DNA from: DAOVRL01 sp023128595
GTDB taxonomy: Bacteria; Planctomycetota; Phycisphaerae; Sedimentisphaerales; Anaerobacaceae
Length of the DNA: 27,665 nt
Assembly (NCBI GenBank): GCA_030628155.1
Contig: DAOVRL010000041.1
Coordinates: 1-27,665 of the forward strand
Direction of reading: 5' to 3'
The notes under the pieces are model-generated. The model saw nothing but the letters and a program-made list of their open reading frames with translations, did not search any database and was not told where the DNA came from. Shown here one piece after another: positions 13,424 to 25,400 of this stretch. The position numbers and the translations under genes are program-made. Within the stretch, counting starts at the first letter, position 1. Each line of letters starts with the position of its first letter.

Positions 13424-16400
13424 ATGAACGCCATAATAGAGCATATCAATTCGGCCGGGTACGCATTTGTAGGGTTTGCGGCGGCGATGCTGATTCAGTC
13501 GGGCTTACTGATTCTGCTCCTGCTGCTGGCCGATTTTGCGCTGCGCAAAAGGGTCCGTGCGGTGTTTCGGTACTGGATATGGATGCTGGTCCTTGTCAAG
13601 CTGCTTTTGCCGACGTCGCTATCGGGTCCGTTCAGTCTTGGATACTGGTTCGGCGATGAGATTGCGTCTGTCGATGTCAGCCACAGCAGCTCCGAGGCGC
13701 AGCCGCAAGCAGGCGAGGCACCGGTCCTGCCCCATATCATAGACCTCTCAAAGGTCCGGCCGCCAGTGTATCGGCCATCGGTAACACCATCGCCGGGCGA
13801 GACCGACCTTGCCCCGGTCGAATCGATTGCTCCGCTGGCCGTCCCGGCGGTACCGATCACGTGGCAGGGCGTTGTGTTTCTTCTCTGGCTGGCTGTCGCG
13901 GCCGGTATGCTGCTGTTATTGGGCCAGCGGGCGATCTTTGTACGAGGTCTCGTTGCACAGGCGAAAAATGCAAACCGACCAATGCTCGATACGCTCGATC
14001 AGTGCCGCAAGAGTATGAAGATCAAAAGACTGGTGAGTCTGAAGGTCTCGCCGAACGCGACCAGCCCCGCGGTCTGCGGATTATGGCGACCCGTGATTCT
14101 GATACCGCACAATATGCCGGCCGCTTTAGGCTCGGCGGATTTGCGGGTGGTCTTGCTGCACGAGCTGGCCCACATCAAGCGCGGCGACCTCTGGGTCAAT
14201 CTCATCCAGACCCTTCTGCAAATTGTCTATTTCTACAACCCGCTGCTTTGGCTTGCCAACGCTGTGATCCGCAGGGCCCGCGAGCAGGCAGTTGATGAGG
14301 CAGTCCTCGTGGCGATGGGCGAAAAGGCATCTCAGTACCCGCAGACCCTGGTGAGCGTTGCAAAGTTGGCATTCAAACGCCCGACCCTTAGCCTGCGGCT
14401 GATCGGCGTAGTCGAATCCAAGAGCGCACTTACCGCCCGAATAAAGCGCATCCTAAATCGCCCCATCCCCAAGTCCGCAAAGCTCGGCATCCTGGGCCTG
14501 GCACTGATAGTTATTACCGCAGCAATCCTACTGCCGATGGCAGGAGAAAAGGTAGAAATCGGTGAGGGGCCTGAGCGTGAAATGACACTTACTTTGGGTT
14601 GGAATGGTGAGAAAGTAGAGATTCCCGCACCGGTGGTCTTTCCCGAATGGGGCAGAAAAACAGAAGAATACAAACGGTGGGAAAAGATAGGTGACGCTCG
14701 GACTTTCACGACCTATGACACAGAAGGTTACAAATATGTGGCACACGCACTTGGTTTTTCGACAGATAGCAATGGTGTACGGCACGAGACTATTCCAAAT
14801 GTTCAACGATTTCGGCCTGATGGGACTCTCGAAGTGGATACTACCTACAGTCCGGATGGAAGGCCGTGGGATTGGCGGTTGTATGACAAGCAAGGCAGAA
14901 AAAAGGTCTATGCGGCTAATTACCCTGGGGCAAGAGATCAAAAGGGAGGCGTCGTATTCTACGGCCCAGACGGCAAGGAGGCTAAAGAGTGGCAGGTCAG
15001 TGAATTTGACGTTGTCTATGGCGAATTGATTACGGATCCAAATGGGCGAAGGTATTTCTCTCACTATGAAAAGGAACTTATTCACTCGCCATACCCTGAA
15101 ACATTTGTTGCGAGGCTACCTAACGGCGTGACGGTCGAGCTGGTGGGGGTTTGTGAGCATCCGAGTGAAGGCAAGCAGTGGTGGAAGCCAGATGGAGATG
15201 AGCTTCTTGAGGTTCCTTATGATGAGATCGGTGGGAATGTTTATCCCAATGGAGATGAAAAATCTTTTGAGTTTGCTGTCAAGTTGAGGAATCTGCCGGC
15301 AGAACATGTAAATACAAAAGTTAGATGCGAAGAAAGCGTTGGCGGTACTGCGGGCGGAAGCAGTTCGCCGGAGAAAAACGGGAAATATCTGAGTGATTTC
15401 CGGTGGCTTGCGACAACATTTCCGAAAAAGCTTAAGGCGTGTACGGTGAAAGTTGGTGTTGCAGCGGGCCAATGGCAATCAGTGGCTGAGAGCAATGGAA
15501 AGGGGTTTGGCAGTCGTGGTAGTGAATTAGGCGGAGTGAGCTTTACAAAGGCATTTGAAGTTGAAGATGGGATCAGTATTACTGTGGCTGATGATATACT
15601 GGGCCGGCCTTGCAGGGTGGTGGCGATAACTAATGATGGTAAAGTGGCTAAGCCGGTGGGAAGTTCAGGGAGTTCTGCGGGCAAGGCCAGGCAAACGACC
15701 GCAAAGTTTAATAATATTTCTTTGTCGGACATAAAGGAATTTCAATTCCAGACCCGGCCTTATGAATGGGCTGAGTTTAAGAATGTTTCTCTTCGGCCGG
15801 GCGTAAAGACCGATGTGCAGGTTCAGGGTATGAGCGCTGAGGAGACAGGGCCGGCCAAACTGGCAGGATCCGGTTACGAAAAGGCTGAGGCCTCGAAGGA
15901 CTTGAAAGTCAAGGTCGGGCCGACTACGTTCGAGGTCAATACCGTCGTCCGCTGGGACGGCAGCGGCAATCCCATTTTCGAGAATGGCCGGGGCCAACCG
16001 TTGACGAAGATCGGCTTCATGGGCCCCGATTACTCAAGGCAGGCGAGGTGGATGGATATCGCTAATATTTATTTCAGCCCCGACTCGGTGCGATACGACG
16101 TGCTCGAGTTGCGCGTGTTCGATCATCAGACTCGCGAGATGCTAAGCCCCAAAGGCCGAATCGGCGTCGGCTACGACGTGCAGCGATCGAGAGTTCAACT
16201 GCGCAGTATAGGCGCGCCGCTGCCGAAGGCCGTCGACGTATGGTTCCGGCTGCTGCACAACCCGGCGAAGGACAGACTCTCGAAGCTCGACGCCAAGCCC
16301 GGGGCCTCGGTGAAGCTGGACCGTGAGACCTTCTCTGTCCGCGTAATCAAGGGCGGCTCGTGGAGTTATTCGACCAAGCGTCCGCCGGCCAGCCCGACCA

Positions 16401-19400
16401 CGCAAATCCAGTGGACCGACCACCGCCAATGGACCGGCCACCAAGAGGACGGCACGACAACCGTCGTTTTCGATTTCACTAACGTCCACCGAAGCATCTT
16501 CAGCGGCCCCCCTCGATACCAGATCTGCGCCGTCGCGGCCGACGGAAGAAGATACGTCCCCGACTTTCCGCACTTTATCGGTATTGTCAGCGGCGCAACG
16601 CAGATTGTCAATTTCCATCTCCCTGCCGAGAAGCTCAGCCGATTTGAGGTACGCCGTTTCCACGGCCGCGACAGGTTCTACTTCGACAACGTCAAGCTGC
16701 CCAGAATCCCCCGCCGAACATTCGCCCCCCCGCCGCCCGTGACCGTCCCCGTCAACGGCAAAAAAACCGAGTACACTTCAACCTGCCTCGATCCGATCAG
16801 CCTCAACGTCCACGTACTGCCCGGAATCGCAGCGGCCTCAGTGCAAGGCGGCAGCGGCACACGCCCGGCCCGAGTCTATCCCGCATCCGAGCCGCACGGA
16901 AATCCCGACACTCAAAGTACCGCAATCTACGATTTCCACGGCATCGAACTAAACCGCTGCTTTCTCACTTACCTCGACGACCAGGGCGCACCTGTGACCA
17001 GCCGATCGACAAACAGAATCGCCCACGGCGCCCCAGCCCGCCAGTTCGCAGGATACGAAAGAGTAGAAATCCCAATAGAAAAAATCGCCCAAATCCGCCT
17101 GTCGCTTACTGGGGACGATCCGGCACAGACTAACGGCATCCGTCCCCGGGACAAAACAGTTCGGGCCCGACTATCCGGGCGAGTAGTGGACGAGCAGGGC
17201 AAACCTGTAGAGGATGCGCAGGTCGCCCTTAGCACTGAGACAATAGGCGTGAGGATATCGAACGGAAAGCTCGAGCCGATCCGCAAAGATGTCGAAAGCA
17301 GGATTGTCCAGACGGATTCGCAGGGCAGCTTCAACCCTGGAAGGAAGCCGGGCGGCGGTTTCGATTTAGTCGTTGCCTGCGATAGAGGTTTCGCGTTTGT
17401 GAAATCCGAGGACTTCGCGGCTCCGTACGAAATCCGGATCAAGCCCTGGGGGCGCATCGAAGGGCAGTTAGCCCCGGGCCGAGAGGCAGCCGACAACAAA
17501 ATGTGGCTCGCGTCGCTTCCAAATCCGACCTGGTTCATACACAAACGAGAATGCCGTTATGAGACAATGTGCGACGAAAGCGGGCGTTTTGCTTTCGAGA
17601 AAGTGCCTCCCGGCTGGGTCGAGGTTGGCTATATGACTCGAATGGGCGAGAACTTATACTCGTACACGTGCAGAACGCCGGTTGAAGTAAAGATGGGTCA
17701 GACCGGCCAACTGACACTTGGTGGAAGAGGTCGGCCCGTGATAGGCAAATTCGCACCGCCCGCCGGCTATGACAAGCCTATATACTTCGGCGCAGGGCTG
17801 CGGGCCTTGGTCACAGTACGCCCCAAAGCGCCTCGGCCGGATGACTATGACCGGATGACCGAAGAACAGCAGCGCCAATGGCGTGAACAATGGCGCAAGA
17901 CAAGCGAATACGAGAAATTCCTGGATGCCGGGTGGCGCAACAAGAGCTGGCGACACTACACGTTCGATATACACAGCGACGGCTCATTCCGCATCGAAGA
18001 CGTCATCGCAGGCACGTACGACCTTACGGTTTGGCTCGAAGAACGCGACACTGGCAAAGGACCACCTAAGGAGTTCGCCAGCTACTACGGCACTATCGAA
18101 GTGGCTCCAATCCCCGGCGGCCGCAGCGATGAGCCGTTGGACCTCGGAACACTTGAGCTGGCGCTCGTTGAGAAAACATCCCCAGACAAAACAGACTCGA
18201 CTCAACCTAAGTTCTCGGCAACGCTGCCCAGCGGCGTCGCGGTTGAGTTGATCGGGCTTTGCGGGTATCCGAGCGAAGGTAAGAATTGGTGGCGGTCGGA
18301 CGGAACTCTGCTGACGCAGGCGCCGTTCGGCGACACGGGGTCCTGGATTCCTGTGACGAAGGAATCAAAGAGTTACAAGTTTGCAGTTCGGCTGCTGAAT
18401 CTGCCGGTGAGAGATGGCAGCACGACGTTCAATTACAAGCACAGATATTCGGCCGGCAGGACTCACTATTTCAGCGGTTTCAAAAGCGTCAATGTCGAGG
18501 CCGGCAGTCGGACCTGCAATGTGCCGATCATCGAGGTACCCGTTGTCCCGCCACAGCAACAGAGCACCAACTTCGGTTTCGCAGTTGCGGGTGGAGAATG
18601 GACGACGGCCGCTACTATTTTCAGCGACCCGGGCAAGAACGCCTCGGCCAAGACCCACGATAAGATTATTATGAAGACGCCTTTTGAGCAGGGCGACGAA
18701 ACTATCATTTGCGTCTCTTTCCCAAGACTCGGTAAGGCATTGCGTGTTATCGCCACGGACCTCAACGGCCGGACCCATCGCCTCGATGGGCTCGAGGGGG
18801 GACTCTCACCGGAGGGCGGTATAAGTCAATATACGTATCGAACGAAGAAGCCTCTCAAGGAAATTGCAAGTTTCGCCGCCCAGACCCAGGAATTCCAATG
18901 GGCCGAGTTCAAGAACGTCTCCCTCCGCCCTAAACAAGAGACCGCGGCTCCCGCTGTCAACAGCGCAAGGCCACATCGAAAGCGATATTTCGTCACGCTG
19001 GTTGCCACCGACGGCGGCGTGATCCTCGGCGGGCGGAAACTGACATGGGAGCAAGTGACCGAGAAGCTGAAGAATGTGCCCGAGCGGGGTATCACTGTTC
19101 TGGAAGTCGGGGTGGACCAGGCGATTTTGCCTGAGGGTCTTCGCGGCTCTGCCATGCTCGAATGGGTCGCCGGACACGAGGACTTCCAAAGGGCAGGTGA
19201 AGTGGTCCGAGAGCTTGGATTTGAGGGCTTGAGCAATGTCGGCGTCGATGACATCGATTCGAGGCGCGGGCCGGTATCGGTGCGTTTGCAAGATGCGCTG
19301 CGATTCGGGGGACAAATACCTGTTAACCTGGAGTCGTTTGAAGAGCAACCACTGCTCAGGACCAAATCAATCGAGTTTGGAAAAACGGATACAGACGTCC

Positions 19401-22400
19401 ACGCCGTGCTCAAGGCCATGGTAACATCGTATCCCAAGAAGAGCTGGGAAATAGGAGTTCGCCTGCTTGATGGTCAGGGCAAGCAAATTACCTCTGTAGT
19501 CAACACCTTTGAGAACAGTGGCTACGCGGTTGGGTACCCAATTCATTCGCAGGAAGAAATGAATTTCTCGTTTGGACAGGCCGCGAATTTGGCAGATGCC
19601 AAAAGGTTCGAGGTCAAGCTAAGGGAGTTCACGAACGAGCTGGCAGCAGGCAAAACCGCTGTGCAGGTCAAAGGCGAATTAGTATCTTTTGCGCAGGAAT
19701 GTGTTACAAGGATTATGCAAGCCTGTCATCAGGAGCAGCCAAAGCAAGACTATACAAATTATATCACTGAATCTTTGATTTATCACATAGATTCTAATGA
19801 TTTAACGGCAGAAAAAAAAGAGCGCCAAATTAAAAGTATAATCGAAAGCATAAAAGAACGCTTCGACCCTAATCTTGGTCACAATTTAGCTATACGAGGT
19901 TTTAGCGACAGAATGATCGTCGTGGATATCTATAACAAAGAGAAAAAAACCGATGTGCAGGTTGAGGTTGAAAGCCCGGGTGGAGATCGGGGCGGGCAGG
20001 AACCGCCGGCAAACAGCATTCGTGACGTTCCTGCGATAACAAAGATGGCACAAAGCGTGGTTCAGATAGATGTTGTGGCGGTCGAAGTGGTCGGCAAGCC
20101 GGAAATGGACGCAGAGACCACCGCCGTACTGAAGAATATCCTGGGAGACAAAACAGCCCCTGGTGACCCAGAGATGCCCGCGAACAAGTCCGCCCTTGCT
20201 GCCGAGGTGTTGTTGAGAAAAGCCGTCGCTGCCACCGATGTGATTGAGGACGCATCGGGTGGGAATAAGCGGGTGACGGAGGAAGAATTCAAGGCCGTGG
20301 TTGAGACACTGGTTTCGAGGGGCTACATGAAGATTCTGATGAACCCGACTCTTCAACTGCTCAGCGGCAAGACGGCCAAGATCAAATCTTCAAATGGCTC
20401 AGAGGCTGCAGGAGACTCATTTGAGGTCACAGCTCGTGTGCTCGACGACGGCTACATAGACCTTCAGGCAAGAGCGGTCCTCAACGAAGAATCTACACCC
20501 GCCGACCAAAACAGCCCACCGCTTCTCAGCAAGCGGGAACTCTCGACCACGGCCCGCATTAGATCCGGCACGAGTTTCATAATGGGTGGCGTAAAAAAGT
20601 CAGTAAAACGACCAGTCATTCGTGGCAAAGTCGAATACTCTGAAGAGCAAACAACAGAAGTACTGGTCATTCTTACAGCAACAATAATTGCCCCGCCCTC
20701 CGATCCACAAAAGAAGCCCGATGTGCAGGTATCGGCTGAAGAACTGATTGCCAAGATAATTGAAAGCGAAAAGAAGATAAAAGACATTCGGCTGCAGATG
20801 ACCTGCACAATCGGCGCACTGGATCGAACCTTCTACGAGTACGATTGGGGCTACGAGGACACCAAGGAATTCCTCAGCGGGACAACGAACACAAAAGACA
20901 GCAGGACCGGCGCCTACAGGAGCGTGAAGGTCATACGCGCCTTCGACGGCAAGAGAGAATGGCTTTTCAGGAACGATCCGAAGTCGTCACGACCCAACGG
21001 CGGCATAACCAAGCCGAATCCCAATTTCTCATTTTCCGGCGGTATAATGACATTCAACACACTCTTGGGCTTTGACGCAAAAGAGCTCAGCCGGCTCTCG
21101 CTCGGACAGGCCATCGCCCAGGCCGAGTCCGTATCGGTCAAAGAGCAGGTCGAGCTCATCGACGGTCGGCCTTGTTATGTCATTGAGGCGATCAATCTCG
21201 AGACCGACCCTTCGGTCCACTGGGCTTATGATGTTCGCGCGTGGATAGATTACCAGCGTGACTATCGGCCGCTGAAATTTGAGAAGTACCGCAGCATCCC
21301 CGGCAAGAACCGGTTCAAGGTAGTCTCAAGGCGGGTGGACAATATCAAATTAGAACAAATCGATGGGGTTTGGCTGCCCATCGAGGGCACGCGTACAACT
21401 TTTTCGACGAACGATATCGACCCACCCGAAGGAATGACGGCCGCCCGATTCGGAACACTGCCCAGCGAGCAGCGTTTGCAACTTGGTGTCTTCAAGCTCA
21501 CACCAATGGTGCCGACACGGAAATTGGAAATTGACGTCGAGAGCATAAGGCTTAACAAGGGCATCTCGCCGGAGGCATTCACCATAGCTTTCCCCAAAGG
21601 CTGCGAGGTCTATGACGAGTTCGCCGGCAATAGATACATCGTCGGCGAGCAATCCGAAAAGGATGCCGCCCTTTCCGATGGTGAACTGATCGAACAAACC
21701 AAAAAGCTCTCGGTCGGCGAGCTTATCGATGTTCTTCGCAGCAAAAGTCTTGGGCTCAGCAAGAGAAGGTGGTTCGCGGTCATACACCGGCTCGTTGAAA
21801 TTGGCCCACCAGCCGTCCCGCAGCTCGTCGCCGAGATAAGAAAGACCGAGAAGCCGCGGACCCAAAGCAGGATTGCCTTGACGCTGCGGGCAATCGGTGA
21901 CCTCAACGCCGTTGCAGGTTTGATAGATGCCCTCGAACGCAGCGGCTTTTCGAGCGACTATGGACTTGGAGAGCCTAAGACCGAGCTTGGCAGGTTCTAC
22001 AAGACTTATCAAATGGACCCTGCCAAAAAAGGCCTTGGGCTCGGCAGGCCTGTCCGTGAAATCACCATAGCGCTCGAAAGACTCACCGGCCACTCCGAGG
22101 GACACGACCATTTCCACGCCTATGATTCAGCGGGTAACAGACTCGGCGGCTACACCGTCACCCCGGAAATCAGAGACCGCCAAAGACAGCACCGCCGCCA
22201 AGTCGCTCAAAAGTGGCGGACCTGGTGGCAGGCCAATAAGGACAAAATCAAGCCGCCCGAAATGCCTCCAACGCCGCCCGCCGAGCCGAAACCGCCCAAA
22301 CCTATTAAGCACGAGGGCATGGTTCTCGCGGCCCCCGAAGGCGCAGAACTCACCTTGGCCATTGTCCCAAACATCGGTGACTCCGCCCGTCAGCCGAGGC

Positions 22401-25400
22401 TGACCAAGGAACAATATCAGAAATACCTCGACGACTTAGCCGAGAACGGCCCGTTCGCAGGCTCGGTCCGCGGAGACAGCTTCCAGTGGTCAGCCATAAA
22501 GGGCGACACCAAAAACTACAAAGGGCTGCCTCTGAGTGCCTACAAAGAGAGAACCTACATCCTGCTCTGCGCCCGCGCTCAATACGTAATGATCCCCGAG
22601 GTTGAAGGCAAGTGGATATGGGGCCTTGAGGCCGTGGAGGTAACTCGGGACATGCAAGGCAGAGATGCAATAAGCGTCCGGTTCGACGAAAAGGGCGCTG
22701 AGCTTCTGGCGAAACTTACAAAAGCCAACATCGACAATCATCTGGCATTAGCTGTAGATGGCTGGGTCCGCTTGGCCTCGGTCATCCAGGCGCCGGTAAA
22801 AGAAGCGGCATTTATCACCGGAGACTTCCCCGCCGGAGAAGTCCGGACACTCGTCGAGGATCTGAAAAAGGGTATGCCGGTAGTCGATCAGCAGGCTATA
22901 ACGGCGATGCAGCAGATCGCCGAAGCTGCTGAAAAACTAAACAAGGACGACCTGGCAAAGATGGGCCCGCGACAGGTCGTTGAGAATCTTTTTGCTGTTG
23001 GACTTTCCGGTAATGCCGAAAAGCTCACTTGGTTCTTCCGCCCTGGCTCAGTCGCCGACGGGGTGTTCAGCGTCCGTGATTTCGCCCAGATGGCCGACGG
23101 CCATAAAATCAAGGTCCTCGAAGTCCACGCCGACAGCAACGACGCGCTGGCGGTCACTTCCAACATCAAAGGCAAGTCCGGAGACCAGGAAGGCCAGCTC
23201 ATCTTCTACCTCTCAAAGCAAACCGGCACCTGGCTCATCCACGACGCCGACGTCGGCGACCCGCAAAGAGTTGAAATCGACATAGCGAACTTCAAGAACA
23301 GGCACCGGGATGCAGTAGTCACGATTGGCGCAACTAACCTGGCAACTAAATATCTCTGGGGCGAGGCGGTGAACGGTCTTCGGGCGGCGGTGGAGTTTGT
23401 GCCGGATAAGCAGCAGTATTCCTTCGGCGAGAAGACTGAGGTTCGCCTCCACATTCAGAACGTCAGCGAAAAGCCGATCCAGTTCACGAGTTCGGACCCG
23501 GTGGATAGTCAGGCTGTGATAGAAGACGACAAAGGGAGGCAAGGGCTGGCGGTCGAGAATATCTCCTCCTACTGGCCCATCTTCGAGCGCTACCACCTGC
23601 AACCCGGTAAGAAGCTGGTTCTCAAAACAGGCTGTCTGGGCATCATTTCCAAGGACAATGAGGTCAAGAGTCCTCAGTGTCGCTGGATGGTGCGGGGCAG
23701 GCCGGGCGTTTATTTCGCTCAATTCGTATTCCGCTTGTCGACCAGCGGACCTCACAACACTCAGCGTCAGCCTCGTTCCGGTGAACCCTTGAGCCTTCCG
23801 CTTAGCGAAAACGATTGGAAAGGTACGCTCGAAACCGGCAAACACAAATTAGTCGTTACCGGTGAGGTCGACCCCAGGAAGATGACGCCACCGGCGAGCG
23901 GCAAACTCACGGCCGTTGGAGGTAAGGGGAGTGTGGTCGATGTTGATCCCAATGCCGCCGATGTTCTTACGCGGTACTGGCGCGCTCTGGAACAATCCGA
24001 GTGGGACACCGCACTTTCCCTTTGCTGCGAAGAGGTTCGCAAAGAGGCGAAGAAATACTCTTCGCCTGAGTCTTTTTTGCAGGCTGTCGTCCCAATCAAG
24101 GAGATTCTGAAAAAGGCCGGCCGTCCGAGGACAGGATATTGGCCGCAGAGCCCCAAATACTTCGCCTATATCTTCGACGTCAGGATTTCCGACCCAGGCC
24201 CCCTAAGAGACTCTTTCTGGGTGTGGAAGGTTCGCCAACTCGAAGGGCAGAAGAAATGGGAAATCGCCTTTCCCACAATTGCATTCGAGAGCTGGCTTTC
24301 CAAAGAGAAGGAGGCGATTGAACGAGCGGCCAAAGAGCGCCAACAGCAGATCGAAAAGCTCGCCCCCAGACTCAAAGGCGTCCAGACCCTTCTGACCGTA
24401 GAAGACCAAGAATTCGCAATAGCAGAGCCGGTCTATTTCCGTCTGCAACTGATCAATCAGGGCGATTCGGCAGTGCGCTATGACGATCAACAAGTCGCGG
24501 TTAACAACTCAATGACTATTACGGGCCCCGACGGCGAAAGAGTCAGGTACACGACCTCGATGGTTCAGACCGTGGGCGCACCGGAAATCATCAAACCAGG
24601 CGAAACCAAGACTTTATTTGACCAGTTTGATATGACTAAACAATATGATATAAGGCAGCCGGGTCAGTATCGTGTCCAATTCAATGGTAATGGTTTGTCG
24701 GTCGGCGTTGGAAAAGAAGACACCTCTGACTTGAACGACCCTACATCTTTTGAGTATTATCCAGGTATTCTTCCCTCCAATGTGGTGATAATAACTATTC
24801 ATTCGGGCATCAAGCAAGAGACGTTAGATGTCGGAAAGGACGGGGTTGAAGGTGAAAAAGCAGTGAGCCAGACAAACACTGAAGACAAATCCGCTGTGCA
24901 GGTTGAGGGTAAGGAAGAAGTGCCTGGCGAGTCGGTTGAGCGCGGCGATATGGCGATGCACCAAAAGTTAGAAGAGATGGATCGTCTCCGGAACGGCCGA
25001 AACACGCCTTGGGACAAAGTGGATCAGATGGTTACGGAACTGACGGCGAAATATCGCCACCCAGCCGATCAAGGATTGATCTACTACTTTGCGGTGGGAG
25101 TCCATGGTATGAGCGGGCTCTACCAGCCGGAAAAGTGTATTGAATATGCCAAGAAGGCAGAACCTTTGCTGAAGGACCCTGCACGACTGATACAACTGTA
25201 CATCTTTTGGGGCGACGCAATTCAGAGAAAACACTGGGGCGCCAGTGGGCAAGAATTAGCTGCTGCCCGACGGGAATTGGCTCCGATTTACCTTCGGGGA
25301 GCAAAAGTAGCTGTGGATCAGAACATACCCGATGAACTACCGCAACTGCCCAAGCATCCTGGCATGCGCCGCTTCTGGGGATTCTCTGCTGGAATGCCCT

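Noticed and set aside
12993..13424. A beta-lactam resistance locus
   Set aside because: BlaI and M56 are present, but no beta-lactamase, PBP2a or penicillin-binding sensor domain was seen.
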